Shown one piece after another: positions 42,546 to 50,970 of a stretch of DNA of 64,000 nucleotides. Source of the stretch: JAENWD01 sp963837165 (lineage in GTDB: Bacteria; Acidobacteriota; Vicinamibacteria; Vicinamibacterales; JAENWD01); the NCBI GenBank assembly GCA_963837165.1, contig CAWIMD010000004.1:1178001-1242000 (forward strand). Reading direction: 5' to 3'. The notes beneath the pieces were generated by a model. That model was not told where the DNA came from and did no database searches. It saw only the letters and a program-made list of their open reading frames with translations. How positions within the stretch are numbered: the stretch's first letter is position 1; every line of letters begins with the position of its first letter. The position numbers were made by a program, and so were the translations under genes.

Positions 42546-43247
42546 TCAGCCGTGGGTGTTCGTGGCGGGAATGGGTTCGCCCATGGGGTTGCGGGCGAAC
42601 ACTGCCGCGAACGCGTCGGCAAACGGCGCCAGCGCGTCGGCCACGCCGACCTGGCGGCCGGCTTCGCGGGCGAGCGAGGTCACGCCCTTGTCGCGGATCC
42701 CGCACGGCACGATCAGATCGAAGTACTCGAGCCGCGTCGCGACGTTCAGCGCGATGCCGTGACTCGTGATCCACCGCGAGATCCGCACGCCGACCGCGCC
42801 AATCTTCCGGTCGCTGACCCAGGCCCCGCTGAGGCCGGCAATCCGGCCCGCCGTGACGCCGAAGGCGGCGCACGTGCGGATCATCGTCTCCTCGAGATCC
42901 CGCACGTAGCGGTGCACGTCGCAGCGATCCGGGCGCAGGTCGATCACCGGGTATGCGACGAGTTGACCGGGCCCGTGGTAGGTGACGTCACCGCCGCGGC
43001 CCGTCTCGAAGACCTCGACGCCGCGAGCGGCCAGCACGTCGGGCGGCGCCTGGACGTGCGAGCGGGCGGCGTCGCGCTTCACGCCGAGAGTGATCACGTG
43101 CGGGTGCTCGAGCAGGAGGAGCGTGTCGGGAGCCCGTCCGGCGCGACGGTCCTCGACGAGGGCGCGCTGGCGCTCCAGCCCCTCGGCGTACGGCACGGTG
43201 CCCAGCCACTGGACCGCGAGCGGCCGCGCGTCGCCGCCGGAAATCAC
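42546..43247 (-). CDS. lipB: Octanoyl-[ACP]:protein N-octanoyltransferase LipB
   Basis: 233 aa. Signature GRGGDVTYHGPGQLV, the catalytic Lys in KIGAVGVRISRW and the catalytic Cys in PCGIRDKGVTSL. It loads octanoate onto lipoyl domains, the first step of lipoylation. It lies right after the E2 gene whose lipoyl domain is a likely substrate; GTG 43247 overlaps the E2 stop by 4 nt. lipA is not in the window. Confidence 0.94.
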   Translation of the reverse strand: MISGGDARPLAVQWLGTVPYAEGLERQRALVEDRRAGRAPDTLLLLEHPHVITLGVKRDAARSHVQAPPDVLAARGVEVFETGRGGDVTYHGPGQLVAYPVIDLRPDRCDVHRYVRDLEETMIRTCAAFGVTAGRIAGLSGAWVSDRKIGAVGVRISRWITSHGIALNVATRLEYFDLIVPCGIRDKGVTSLAREAGRQVGVADALAPFADAFAAVFARNPMGEPIPATNTHG

Positions 43248-44488
43248 ATCCAGGACGCGTCGAAGCCTTCGAGCGTCGCCTTGAGCTTCGACAGGAACTG
43301 GTCGGCCACCGCCCCGTCCACGATGCGATGGTCGAAGCCGAGTGTCAGGTATCCCATCGGCCGGATGCCGATCGCGTCGTCCACGACGACGGCGCGCTTC
43401 TCGATCGCGCCGACGCCGAGGATGGCCACCTGCGGCTGGTTGATGATCGGCATGCCGAACTGCGCGCCGAAGATGCCGGGGTTGGTAATCGTGAAGGTGC
43501 CACCCTGCACGTCCTCCGGCTTCAGCTGCTTGGCGCGCGCCCGCGCCGCGAGATCGGCAATCGACCGGCTGAGGCCGAGCAGGTTCTTCTCGTCGGCGCC
43601 CTGGACCACGGGCACGATCAGCCCCCAGTCGAGCGCGACGGCGATGCCCAGGTTGACGTCCTTCTTGTAGACGACGTTGTCGCCGTCGATCGACGAATTG
43701 AGCAGCGGGAACGCGCTGATGGCGTCGATGACCGCCTTGGCGATGAACGCCAGGAACGTCAGCTTCGTCCCGTGACGCTCGTAGGCCGCCTTGTGCTCCT
43801 CGCGCAGCGCGGCAACCCGCGCGAAGTTCACCTCGAACACCGAGTGCACGTGAGCGGAGGTCCGCCGGCTGAGCACCATGTGCTCGGCGATCTTCTTCCG
43901 CATCACACCCATCGGCACGATTTCGACGCGCTCGCCTGGCCGGTACGCGGGCACGTGCCCGCCTGCCGGCGCGGCGCCTGCGGCCGGCCGCCGCTCCAGG
44001 TAGTCGAGGATGTCGCGCTTGGTCACCCGTCCGCCAACGCCGCTGCCCTGCAGGGCGGCGATCTCCACGTTGTGCTCACGGGCGATCCGCCGCACCAGCG
44101 GCGACGACCTCGTCCGGCGGACGTCGTCCGGGTGAGCCTCCTCGGCGGCTGCGGCGGCGCGGGGCCCGGCTTCCGTGCTCCCGGGCGACGGCGCGAGGGG
44201 CGCAGCCTCGACCGCGGCGTCCTGGGACGCCGCCTCGTCCAGGCGCGCAGTGCCGTCTCCAATCGTCGCGACGATGCTGTGCACCGGCACCGTCTCGCCT
44301 TCCCTCACCTTGATCTCGGCGAGAACGCCGGCCGCCGGCGAAGGGATCTCCGCGTCGACCTTGTCGGTGGAGATCTCGAAGAGCGGCTCGTCCTGCGCCA
44401 CCGACTCTCCCACCTTCTTCATCCACCGGACGATGGTGCCCTCGGCGACCGACTCGCCCATCTGCGGCATCAGGACTGGAGTGGACAT
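43244..44488 (-). CDS. 2-oxoacid dehydrogenase E2 (dihydrolipoyllysine acyltransferase)
   Basis: 414 aa. One lipoyl domain at residues 1-80 with the lipoyl-lysine in STDKVDAEI, an Ala/Pro linker, a peripheral-subunit-binding domain (SSPLVRRIAREHNVE, near 135-170) and the catalytic domain ending in the active-site DHRIVDGAVAD. The sequence MPQMGESVAEGTIV is typical of the branched-chain/2-oxoglutarate type, so the exact substrate is open; no E1 gene is adjacent. It is co-transcribed with lpdA (2 nt apart) and lipB. Confidence 0.92.
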   Translation of the reverse strand: MSTPVLMPQMGESVAEGTIVRWMKKVGESVAQDEPLFEISTDKVDAEIPSPAAGVLAEIKVREGETVPVHSIVATIGDGTARLDEAASQDAAVEAAPLAPSPGSTEAGPRAAAAAEEAHPDDVRRTRSSPLVRRIAREHNVEIAALQGSGVGGRVTKRDILDYLERRPAAGAAPAGGHVPAYRPGERVEIVPMGVMRKKIAEHMVLSRRTSAHVHSVFEVNFARVAALREEHKAAYERHGTKLTFLAFIAKAVIDAISAFPLLNSSIDGDNVVYKKDVNLGIAVALDWGLIVPVVQGADEKNLLGLSRSIADLAARARAKQLKPEDVQGGTFTITNPGIFGAQFGMPIINQPQVAILGVGAIEKRAVVVDDAIGIRPMGYLTLGFDHRIVDGAVADQFLSKLKATLEGFDASWM

Positions 44489-44490
44489 GG

Positions 44491-45909
44491 TCAGATGTGG
44501 ATCGCGGCGCCGTGGGTGGCGTGCGCCGCCTCGCCGACTGCCTCCGACATGGTCGGGTGCGGGTGAATGGACCGGATCAGCTCTTCGACCGTGCACTCGG
44601 TACGGAGCGCCACCACCGCCTCCGCGATGAGCTCGGTCGCCCTGGGACCGATGATGTGGACCCCGAGCAGCTCATCGTACTTCCGGTCGGCCACGATCTT
44701 CACGAAACCGTCGGTCTCGTCCGCCATGCGCGCGCGGCCCAGTGCGCGGAACGGGAACGAGCCGGTGCCGACGTCGTAGCCGCGATCCTTCGCCGCCTGT
44801 TCGGTCAGGCCGACGCTGCCGATCTCCGGATCGCAGTACGTGCACCCCGGCACCTGGTCGTAGTTGATCGTGCGCGGCTCCTGCCCGGCGAGCCGCTCGG
44901 CGACGACGATGCCCTCGGCCGAGCTCACGTGCGCGAGCTGCGGGTGCCGCGATCCGTCGCCGAAGGTGATCACGTCGCCGATGGCGGAAATACCCTCGAC
45001 GTTCGTGCGGAAGTAGCGGTCCACCTTCACGAAGCCCTTCTCGATCGACAGGCCGGCGGCCTCGGCGCCCAGGCCCTCCAGGACGGGCCCGCGGCCGGTC
45101 GCCACGAGCAGATAGTCGGCCTTCAGCGTCTCCGTCTTGCCGTCCGCCAGCTGCGCCTCGACGGTCACCGTGCTGTCCTTCACGTCGGCTCTGGTCACCG
45201 TCGCGCCGGTGTGGGATGTGATGCCCTGCTTGCGGAACGACCGCGCGAGCTCGGCCGACACGGCGTCGTCCTCGACGGGGACGAGCCGCGGCAGCAGCTC
45301 GAGAATCGTCACCTTGCTGCCGAAGCGGTTGAAGATCGACGCGAACTCCACCCCCACGGCGCCGCTGCCGAGGACCACGATTGACTTCGGCACCTCGTTC
45401 AGATGGATCGCCTCGTCGCTGGTGATGACGCGCGTGTGATCGACGGTGACGCCGGGCACGCTCCGCGGGGCCGACCCGGTTGCCACGATGATGTGCTTCG
45501 CGGTCAGTTCCTGCGTGTCCGCGCCAGTGACCTCGACGCGCCCGCCGCCGGCGAGGCGTGCCGTGCCCTTCACCCAGGTGATTCCGTGCTTCTTGAACAG
45601 CCCCTCGACGCCCTTGGTCAGACCGGACACGATCTTGTCCTGACGGGCGTGGACGGCGGCGATGTCGAGCACCGGCGTCGCGCCGCCGAGCCCGATGCCC
45701 CACGTGTCGGCGTGCTGGACGATCTTGAGCGCGTGGGCGTGCTCGAGCAGCGCCTTGGTGGGGATGCAGCCCCAGATCAGGCACGTGCCGCCGAGCGCCG
45801 TCTGGCGCTCCACGACGGCGGTCTTGAGGCCGAGCTGCGCGGCACGGATAGCGGCGACGTACCCGCCGGTGCCGGCGCCAATCACAACGACGTCGTAGGC
45901 CTGGGCCAC
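44491..45909 (-). CDS. lpdA: Dihydrolipoyl dehydrogenase (E3)
   Basis: 472 aa flavoprotein disulfide reductase. FAD motif VVVIGAGTGGYVAAIRA, redox disulfide GGTCLIWGCIPTK (C-x4-C), NAD motif VLGSGAVGVEFASIF and the C-terminal His-Glu pair in IHPHPTMSEAV. It re-oxidises lipoyl groups of the E2 encoded 2 nt downstream. The group lpdA-E2-lipB forms a compact lipoyl-metabolism operon. Confidence 0.95.
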   Translation of the reverse strand: MAQAYDVVVIGAGTGGYVAAIRAAQLGLKTAVVERQTALGGTCLIWGCIPTKALLEHAHALKIVQHADTWGIGLGGATPVLDIAAVHARQDKIVSGLTKGVEGLFKKHGITWVKGTARLAGGGRVEVTGADTQELTAKHIIVATGSAPRSVPGVTVDHTRVITSDEAIHLNEVPKSIVVLGSGAVGVEFASIFNRFGSKVTILELLPRLVPVEDDAVSAELARSFRKQGITSHTGATVTRADVKDSTVTVEAQLADGKTETLKADYLLVATGRGPVLEGLGAEAAGLSIEKGFVKVDRYFRTNVEGISAIGDVITFGDGSRHPQLAHVSSAEGIVVAERLAGQEPRTINYDQVPGCTYCDPEIGSVGLTEQAAKDRGYDVGTGSFPFRALGRARMADETDGFVKIVADRKYDELLGVHIIGPRATELIAEAVVALRTECTVEELIRSIHPHPTMSEAVGEAAHATHGAAIHI

Positions 45910-45937
45910 GGAGCGGGCTCTCCTCGTGAGCGGGCAC

Positions 45938-46177
45938 TCATCGCTTCAGCGACGAGAGCGGGATGAACGTGGTGGACGGGTCGGCGGCGGGCTCGGGCTC
46001 GCGGGATTCCTCGGGGTCGAGCCGCTTCACCTGCGACTTCAGCCGGCCGTGCTCATACCGCAGATCCCAGTAGGCCTGCTCGGCGCGCTCCAGCCGGCGC
46101 CGGGTGCCCCGCGCGGTCATCAGCGCGATCGCTGCGACCACGAGCGCCAGTGCTGCAACAAGGGTGGGCAGAAGCAT
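45938..46177 (-). CDS. Small membrane-anchored coiled-coil protein
   Basis: 79 aa. One N-terminal TM helix (LVAALALVVAAIALMTA), then a charged heptad-like stretch (RRRLERAEQAYWDLRYEHGRLKSQVKRL; key part ERAEQAYWDLRYE) and a polar tail ending FIPLSSLKR. No family is recognised. It lies 28 nt upstream of lpdA on the same strand and faces the sigma-54 activator. Codon use and length make it a plausible real gene, with moderate confidence. Confidence 0.6.
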   Translation of the reverse strand: MLLPTLVAALALVVAAIALMTARGTRRRLERAEQAYWDLRYEHGRLKSQVKRLDPEESREPEPAADPSTTFIPLSSLKR

Positions 46178-46283
46178 GGCAGGGTCCCCGCCGGGCCAAT
46201 CCCGTACAGTATCACACCGAAACGACGCACCTGAGAACCGTGAACCCGAGAACCGGAGGCAGCCCCACCCGTCGTGCCGTAGA

Positions 46284-47684
46284 ATGGCCCCGCCCGTGTC
46301 CTCCCGCCCCCGAACCGTCCTGATCGTCGATCACGACGACGCCTGGCGCGAAGCGGTCGCCGCCGCGCTCAAGGCCGACTACCGGGTGCTGCGCGCGTCG
46401 AGCGGCGAATCGGCCCTGGCAATGCTCATGCGCGAGGACGTGGACGCCATGCTCCTCGACGTGGACCAGCCCGGGGTGAGCGGCTTCGAGATCCTCCGCA
46501 TCGCGCGCGAGAACTTCGAGCTCACCGAGGTGGTGATGACGGCCGCCGGGTCCGACGTGAACCACGCCGTCGAGGCCGTCAAGCTCGGGGCTTTCCACTT
46601 CGCGCCCAAGACGGCGGGCGCCGAGTCGGTGCACGCCCTCATCAGCCGAGCGCTCGAGCGGCAGGCGCTCGCCCGGCAGGTGCAGGTGCTGTCGGCGGAA
46701 GCCGCCGACACGACGGGACGCGAGTTCGTCGTCGGCCCGAGCCGCCCGATGCACGACGTGGTGGACCTCATCCGCCGCGTGGCCCGGCTGTCGGCCACGG
46801 TGCTGATCCTGGGCGAGAGCGGCACGGGCAAGGAGCTGCTGGCCCGGCTGCTGCACCGCGAGGGCGAATCCCCCGACGGGCCGTTCGTCGCGGTGAACCT
46901 GGCCGCCATCCCGCAGGACCTCGTCGAGTCGGTGCTGTTCGGCCACGAGAAGGGCGCGTTCACCGGGGCCGTCCGGCAGCAGATCGGCAAGTTCGAGCTC
47001 GCCTCCGGCGGCACGCTGTTCCTCGACGAGATTGGCGACCTGCGCCTGGACCTCCAGTCGAAGCTGCTGCGCGCCATTCAGGAGGGCGAGGTCGAGCGCA
47101 TCGGCAGCCAGCGCCCGATTAAGACCGACTTCCGCCTGGTGGCCGCCACCAACGTGGATCTCGACAAGGCGGTGAAAGAGGGCCGATTCCGGGACGACCT
47201 CTACTACCGCATCAACGTCATCCCGGTGAAGCTGCCGCCGCTCCGCGAGCGCGTGGACGACCTGCCGGAGCTGGTAGCGTTCTTCCTGAAACGCTACAAC
47301 ACGAAGTTCCGCAAGCACGTCGACGGCATTGCGGACGCCGCGCTCCGCATGCTGGCTACGTACTGGTGGCCTGGAAACATCCGCGAGCTGGAGAACCTGA
47401 TCGAACGGCTCGTGGCCATCACCGACAAGCCCTGGATCACCGAGGATGACCTGCCGTTCGAGTTCCGGATGGCGGAGCTCGATCGCGCCGAGCGCCGCAC
47501 CGACAGCCTGTTCCAGGACGCGATGACGGCGTTCGAGCGCAACCTGCTCGTGCGCGCGCTCGAGAAGAACGGCTGGAATGTCACGGCCACGGCCCGCCAC
47601 CTGGGGCTGCCGCTCAGCACGCTGAAGTTCAAGCTGGAGAAGCTGGACGTGCGGGAGTTCGCGAAGCGACTGCGAGGAACCTGA
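46284..47684 (+). CDS. NtrC-type sigma-54-dependent response regulator
   Basis: 466 aa in three domains. Receiver (about 10-125; VLIVDHDDAW, phospho-acceptor Asp in MLLDVDQPG, Thr in VVMTAAGS, Lys in APKTAG). Sigma-54 AAA+ domain (about 150-380): Walker A GESGTGKE, the sigma-54-contacting GAFTGA loop and Walker B TLFLDEIGD. C-terminal Fis-type HTH (NVTATARHLGLPLSTLKFKL; key part ATARHLGLPLSTLK). It activates transcription from -24/-12 promoters. No histidine kinase is adjacent. A candidate target is the Flp promoter at 62706-62720, but this link is unproven. Its TGA is the first triplet of a 9-mer array. Confidence 0.93.
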   Translation: MAPPVSSRPRTVLIVDHDDAWREAVAAALKADYRVLRASSGESALAMLMREDVDAMLLDVDQPGVSGFEILRIARENFELTEVVMTAAGSDVNHAVEAVKLGAFHFAPKTAGAESVHALISRALERQALARQVQVLSAEAADTTGREFVVGPSRPMHDVVDLIRRVARLSATVLILGESGTGKELLARLLHREGESPDGPFVAVNLAAIPQDLVESVLFGHEKGAFTGAVRQQIGKFELASGGTLFLDEIGDLRLDLQSKLLRAIQEGEVERIGSQRPIKTDFRLVAATNVDLDKAVKEGRFRDDLYYRINVIPVKLPPLRERVDDLPELVAFFLKRYNTKFRKHVDGIADAALRMLATYWWPGNIRELENLIERLVAITDKPWITEDDLPFEFRMAELDRAERRTDSLFQDAMTAFERNLLVRALEKNGWNVTATARHLGLPLSTLKFKLEKLDVREFAKRLRGT

Positions 47685-47747
47685 ACACGAAGGACACGAA
47701 GAACACGAAGGGCACGAAGAACACGAAGGGCACGAAGAACACGAAGG
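47685..47747 (+). repeat. 9-mer array (ACACGAAGG family), 7 copies
   Basis: Seven uninterrupted 9-mers (ACACGAAGG, ACACGAAGA, ACACGAAGG, GCACGAAGA ...) start on the base after the activator stop codon. It is the same unit as at 39111-39171. The remaining 48 nt to the convergent HU stop hold no gene. Confidence 0.92.
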
Positions 47748-47795
47748 GGCCCGGCGACCCTGACCGGAAGGCCGCCGGACCCGTGGATGTCTCGA

Positions 47796-48095
47796 CTACT
47801 TCCGCGGAAGGACCGCGTCCTTCAGTGCCTTCTGGATCCGGGCCTTGACGACGGTCTTGGCCGGAATCTTGATGGCCTCGCCAGTCGCCGGGTTTCGGCC
47901 CATACGCGCCTTGCGCTTCTGGACCACGAGCTTGACCATCCCGGGCAGCGTGAACTCGCCCGAGCGCTTGAGCTCCTTCTCGGCAAGAGCAGCGAGCTCG
48001 TCGAAGAACTCGCGGGACACCGTGCGCTTCACTTCGAAGCGCTCGGCGAAGTGCGAGAAGAGCTCGGACTTGCCCATCCTGCGGGCCTCTGCCAT
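47796..48095 (-). CDS. HU/IHF-family DNA-binding protein
   Basis: 99 aa. The core fits HU: MGKSELFSHFAERFEVKR at the start, TLPGMVKLVVQKRKARMGRNPATGE with the flexible-arm RNPATGE motif, and a C-terminal helix ending VLPRK. It lacks some residues typical of HUalpha/beta, so it may be a divergent nucleoid protein. ATG 48095 has GGGGGA about 6 nt upstream. It faces the sigma-54 activator; queF is divergent across a 190-bp spacer. Confidence 0.85.
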   Translation of the reverse strand: MAEARRMGKSELFSHFAERFEVKRTVSREFFDELAALAEKELKRSGEFTLPGMVKLVVQKRKARMGRNPATGEAIKIPAKTVVKARIQKALKDAVLPRK

Positions 48096-48285
48096 GTTGG
48101 TCCCCCTGACTGAGTGTGGTCGCGCGCCAAGCGTATGGACCGCAGCACCGAGCCGCGCGCGCAGGCGGCTCGCCACGGAAAATGGCCGAAATCCGGCGTA
48201 TGCTAGCGCGCACCCGCACGGGTGTCAACGCGATTTCAGCGAGATTCCTAAGAAAATCGCGCGCGATGCTAGACTTTCTCCTGAG

Positions 48286-48630
48286 ATGTCAAGCACGACA
48301 TTAGAAACGTTTCCGAACCCCCGACCCGAACGCGAGTTCGAAATCGAGATCGACTGCCCCGAGTTCACGTCCATGTGTCCCAAAACGGGACTGCCCGATT
48401 TCGGGACGATCCACATCCGCTATGTGCCCGGCGATCGCTGCATCGAGTTGAAATCACTGAAGTACTACCTCCTGGACTACCGGAACAAGGGCATCTTCTA
48501 CGAGAGCGCCACCAACCAGATCCTGGACGATCTGGTCGCCGCCTGTGCCCCCCGGCGCATGACGGTCGTGGGCGAGTTCACGCCGCGGGGTGGCATCAAG
48601 ACGTCGGTCAGGGCGCAATACGGACAGTAG
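48286..48630 (+). CDS. queF: NADPH-dependent 7-cyano-7-deazaguanine reductase QueF (unimodular)
   Basis: 114 aa, the short YkvM-like form. The catalytic Cys lies in SMCPKTGLPDFG and the QueF motif in ELKSLKYYLLDYRN. It reduces preQ0 to preQ1 in queuosine synthesis. ATG 48286 has a TAGACT hexamer 10 nt upstream and CTGAG nearby. No other queuosine gene or preQ1 riboswitch was seen. The stop codon is directly followed by an 8-mer array. Confidence 0.93.
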   Translation: MSSTTLETFPNPRPEREFEIEIDCPEFTSMCPKTGLPDFGTIHIRYVPGDRCIELKSLKYYLLDYRNKGIFYESATNQILDDLVAACAPRRMTVVGEFTPRGGIKTSVRAQYGQ

Positions 48631-48632
48631 GA

Positions 48633-48664
48633 GGATGGGAGGATGGGCGGATGGGAGGATGGGA
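48633..48664 (+). repeat. 8-mer array GGATGGGA x4 spanning the start of the Smr gene
   Basis: Units GGATGGGA, GGATGGGC, GGATGGGA and GGATGGGA begin 2 nt after the queF stop. The third unit contains the ATG (48651) used by the Smr gene, and the first two offer GGAGG-like Shine-Dalgarno sequences, so the array and the gene start are one and the same. Confidence 0.88.
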
Positions 48665-48914
48665 AATTCCCATCGAGGACACTCTCGACCTCCACAGCTT
48701 CGCGCCGCGGGACATCCCGTCAGTGGTCGATGAGTACCTGCGGGCGGCGCAGGAGGCAGGTTTTCGGGAAGTGCGCCTGATTCACGGGCGCGGCATCGGC
48801 GTGCAGCGGGCCCGCGTGCAGCAGGTGCTGCGCGACCACCCGGCCGTCGCCGCCCATCACGACGCACCCGGGAGCCACCTCGGCGCCACGATCGTGCAGC
48901 TCACCGGCGACTGA
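48651..48914 (+). CDS. Smr (MutS2 C-terminal) domain protein
   Basis: 87 aa. The Smr motifs are visible: TLDLHSFAPRDIPSVVDEYL (LDLH) and VRLIHGRGIGVQRARVQQVL (HGRG), the latter in the usual central loop, and a final GATIVQLTG strand. Smr domains are nucleases or nucleic-acid-binding modules. The only in-frame start is ATG 48651 inside the 8-mer repeat, giving MGGWEIPIED. Its 3' end overlaps the convergent membrane-protein gene by 14 nt. Confidence 0.82.
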   Translation: MGGWEIPIEDTLDLHSFAPRDIPSVVDEYLRAAQEAGFREVRLIHGRGIGVQRARVQQVLRDHPAVAAHHDAPGSHLGATIVQLTGD

Positions 48915-50289
48915 CCCGGTCCTCCGCCGTTCGCTCCAGCACGACCCAGTTGCCGGCCCGGGCCGTCTCGCGCCAGTCCGGCGCCCGTTCCAGGCGGGCG
49001 GCCGTCGCCGACGACGGCGGAAGGGCGGCGCAGCGGATGTTCCAGCGCTGGAGCTCCTCATCGGACGCCCCTCGAACCTCCTGCGCGTGGTGCTCGCGGA
49101 TCAGCGCCACGGGATAGGGATCCTGGCGCCCGTCCAGGAACACCCGCTGGCTCGGCGTGAACCAGATGAAGTACCCGCCGTCGTCATAGCGGTTGTAGAG
49201 GTTTCCGGGACAGCGATCCACGGCGGCAATGACCTCTGCCGGCAGGGGATTCCACCCGAGCCGCGGCGCGGGTCCCGTCCACGCCCGGCCGATTGCGACC
49301 AGCGCGACGGTTGCGGCCAGGACCGCCGCGATGCCGTGGGCCAGACGCGGAGGGCGCGCTGCGAGTCGAGGCTGCCAGATCGTCGCGTCGGCCGGCAGCA
49401 GGTACGAGATCGCCGGCAGCGCCGCCATGAGGAAAGGCGAGATGTTGCGGCCCGCGCTGACGGCCAGTGGCAATGTGGCCAGCGCCATGCCGCCAAGGAT
49501 CGAGGTCTGGGTCCCCATCGTCCGCCGCGACCGCCACGTCAACGCCACGAACGCCAACGCCAGGATCCAGAAGGGCAGGTCCGCCGCGCGCAGGCTCGCA
49601 GGCTGCCATTCCGCGATGCCAAGCGACCGGATGCGCAGGAGCGAGGTGACCATCTCGGGCCACCAGCGGACCCCCAGGGGCGTGAGGCAGACGGCGACGG
49701 CGCTGAGGGCGAGTGTCGCGGCGGCGTGGGGGACGTGCCGGCGATCGCCCACCGCCGCCCCGGCCAGCGCACCACCGACGAGCACCACGCCGAGGAGCGC
49801 GCCGCCGTGGAAGTTGGCCCAGAGCGCCACGACGGGGGGCACCCACCACCAGCGTCGCGTGGATACGAGCCAGACGACCAGCCCGGTGAACCCGAGGCTG
49901 ATCGCCTGCGGCCTCAGGCTCCAGAGCGTCGCGGCGGCCGGAATCGCCGTTGCAGCGAGCAGCAGCCGCACGGACGTCGTCCCCCTCATCGTCCGCCACG
50001 TCAGGACCCAGCCGCCGGTGACGGCCGCGGCACAGAGCACGGTGATGCCGGCCATGCCCGCGACGCGGTACGCGCCGTAGAAGGCCACCTGGGTCAGCCA
50101 CTCGTGGTTGGGCCAGTACTGCCCGAAGACCGTGTGCGAGAACAGGTCTCGGTACAGCGGGTGCGCCGCGTTCCAGGCGTACTGTCCGGCGCGCAGCTGC
50201 CAGAACGTGTCGTTCTGCGCCGGCATCAGGCACGCGGTGGTCGCGATGACGATGAAGAGGAGCGTCGCGGCGAACCGGTTGAAGGTCAA
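48901..50289 (-). CDS. Polytopic membrane protein, unassigned (GT-C-like topology)
   Basis: 462 aa with about 9-10 hydrophobic segments (RLLLAATAIPAAATLW, PPVVALWANFHGGALLGVVL, IAAVLAATVALVAIG and others) and a soluble C-terminal third that contains YNRYDDGGYFIWFTPSQRV. The first loop (NDTFWQLRAGQYAW ... WPNHEWLTQ) with its acidic and aromatic residues resembles that of GT-C glycosyltransferases, but no defined motif was found. It is the last minus-strand gene after the Tad locus, 7 nt downstream of the ICMT-like gene. Confidence 0.75.
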   Translation of the reverse strand: MTFNRFAATLLFIVIATTACLMPAQNDTFWQLRAGQYAWNAAHPLYRDLFSHTVFGQYWPNHEWLTQVAFYGAYRVAGMAGITVLCAAAVTGGWVLTWRTMRGTTSVRLLLAATAIPAAATLWSLRPQAISLGFTGLVVWLVSTRRWWWVPPVVALWANFHGGALLGVVLVGGALAGAAVGDRRHVPHAAATLALSAVAVCLTPLGVRWWPEMVTSLLRIRSLGIAEWQPASLRAADLPFWILALAFVALTWRSRRTMGTQTSILGGMALATLPLAVSAGRNISPFLMAALPAISYLLPADATIWQPRLAARPPRLAHGIAAVLAATVALVAIGRAWTGPAPRLGWNPLPAEVIAAVDRCPGNLYNRYDDGGYFIWFTPSQRVFLDGRQDPYPVALIREHHAQEVRGASDEELQRWNIRCAALPPSSATAARLERAPDWRETARAGNWVVLERTAEDRVSRR

Positions 50290-50295
50290 GGCAGA

Positions 50296-50970
50296 CTAGA
50301 ACAACCCCGGTGCGACGCGCCAGCGGACCCGGGTCAGGTATTCCGCGTATTCCGCGTCCATCGACAGGGTGCGCTCTTCGTACGTCGCGCGGACCATCAG
50401 GGCCAGGTCGCTCACGACGACGAGCGCGAGGTTCCACGTGGTGGGGTGCGCCACGAGGAAGGCCGCGTGCGTCACGACGTAGCCGGCGTAGATGGGGTGC
50501 CGCACCACGCGGTAGATGCCGCGGCACACGATGCCGCGATTGGCCGGCATCAGGCCGAAGCTCCGGCCGAGCGTGACCTTGCCGACAATGATCACGAGCA
50601 GCCCGATCGCCGAGATTGCGGCCGTGACGACGTCCGGCGCGAGCGGCGCTCCGGTCGGGCGGATGAACGGGACTCCGAGGATCGACACGCCGGCGACAAT
50701 GCGGGTGCCGAGCGCACGGTCCACGACGACGGCCGGCCGTCTGAAGACCGTGAGGGCGACCACCAGCAGCTCGCTCGTCAGCAGGAGCAGCCCGGTGAGG
50801 TGGCCGGTCTTCACGAACTCCGTCCCGATGCTGACCGCGAGCACCACGACCAGCGCGCTCGTGGTCGCGCGCGCGCCGAGCTCCGCCAGCCGTTCCCGGG
50901 ATGCCCGGCGCGAGTCGTCGTCGCTCGTCACCGGCTGCGCGCCGGCCACTGCCGGCGTCAGGACAGCCAT
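50296..50970 (-). CDS. ICMT/PEMT-like membrane methyltransferase family protein
   Basis: 224 aa. Four to five TM helices, then the family signature in the C-terminal third: RGIYRVVRHPIYAGYV (RHP-x-Y), followed by EERTLSMDAEYAEYLTRVRWR. Such proteins methylate isoprenylcysteine, phospholipids or other membrane substrates with SAM. The start ATG 50970 overlaps the AAA ATPase stop by 13 nt. The target is unknown; a lipid or pilus-related one is only suggested by position. Confidence 0.82.
   Translation of the reverse strand: MAVLTPAVAGAQPVTSDDDSRRASRERLAELGARATTSALVVVLAVSIGTEFVKTGHLTGLLLLTSELLVVALTVFRRPAVVVDRALGTRIVAGVSILGVPFIRPTGAPLAPDVVTAAISAIGLLVIIVGKVTLGRSFGLMPANRGIVCRGIYRVVRHPIYAGYVVTHAAFLVAHPTTWNLALVVVSDLALMVRATYEERTLSMDAEYAEYLTRVRWRVAPGLF

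Noticed and set aside
48096..48285. preQ1 riboswitch upstream of queF
   Set aside because: No preQ1-I/II pseudoknot-like pattern was recognised, and the -10-like TAGACT lies only 10 nt before the ATG, leaving no room.
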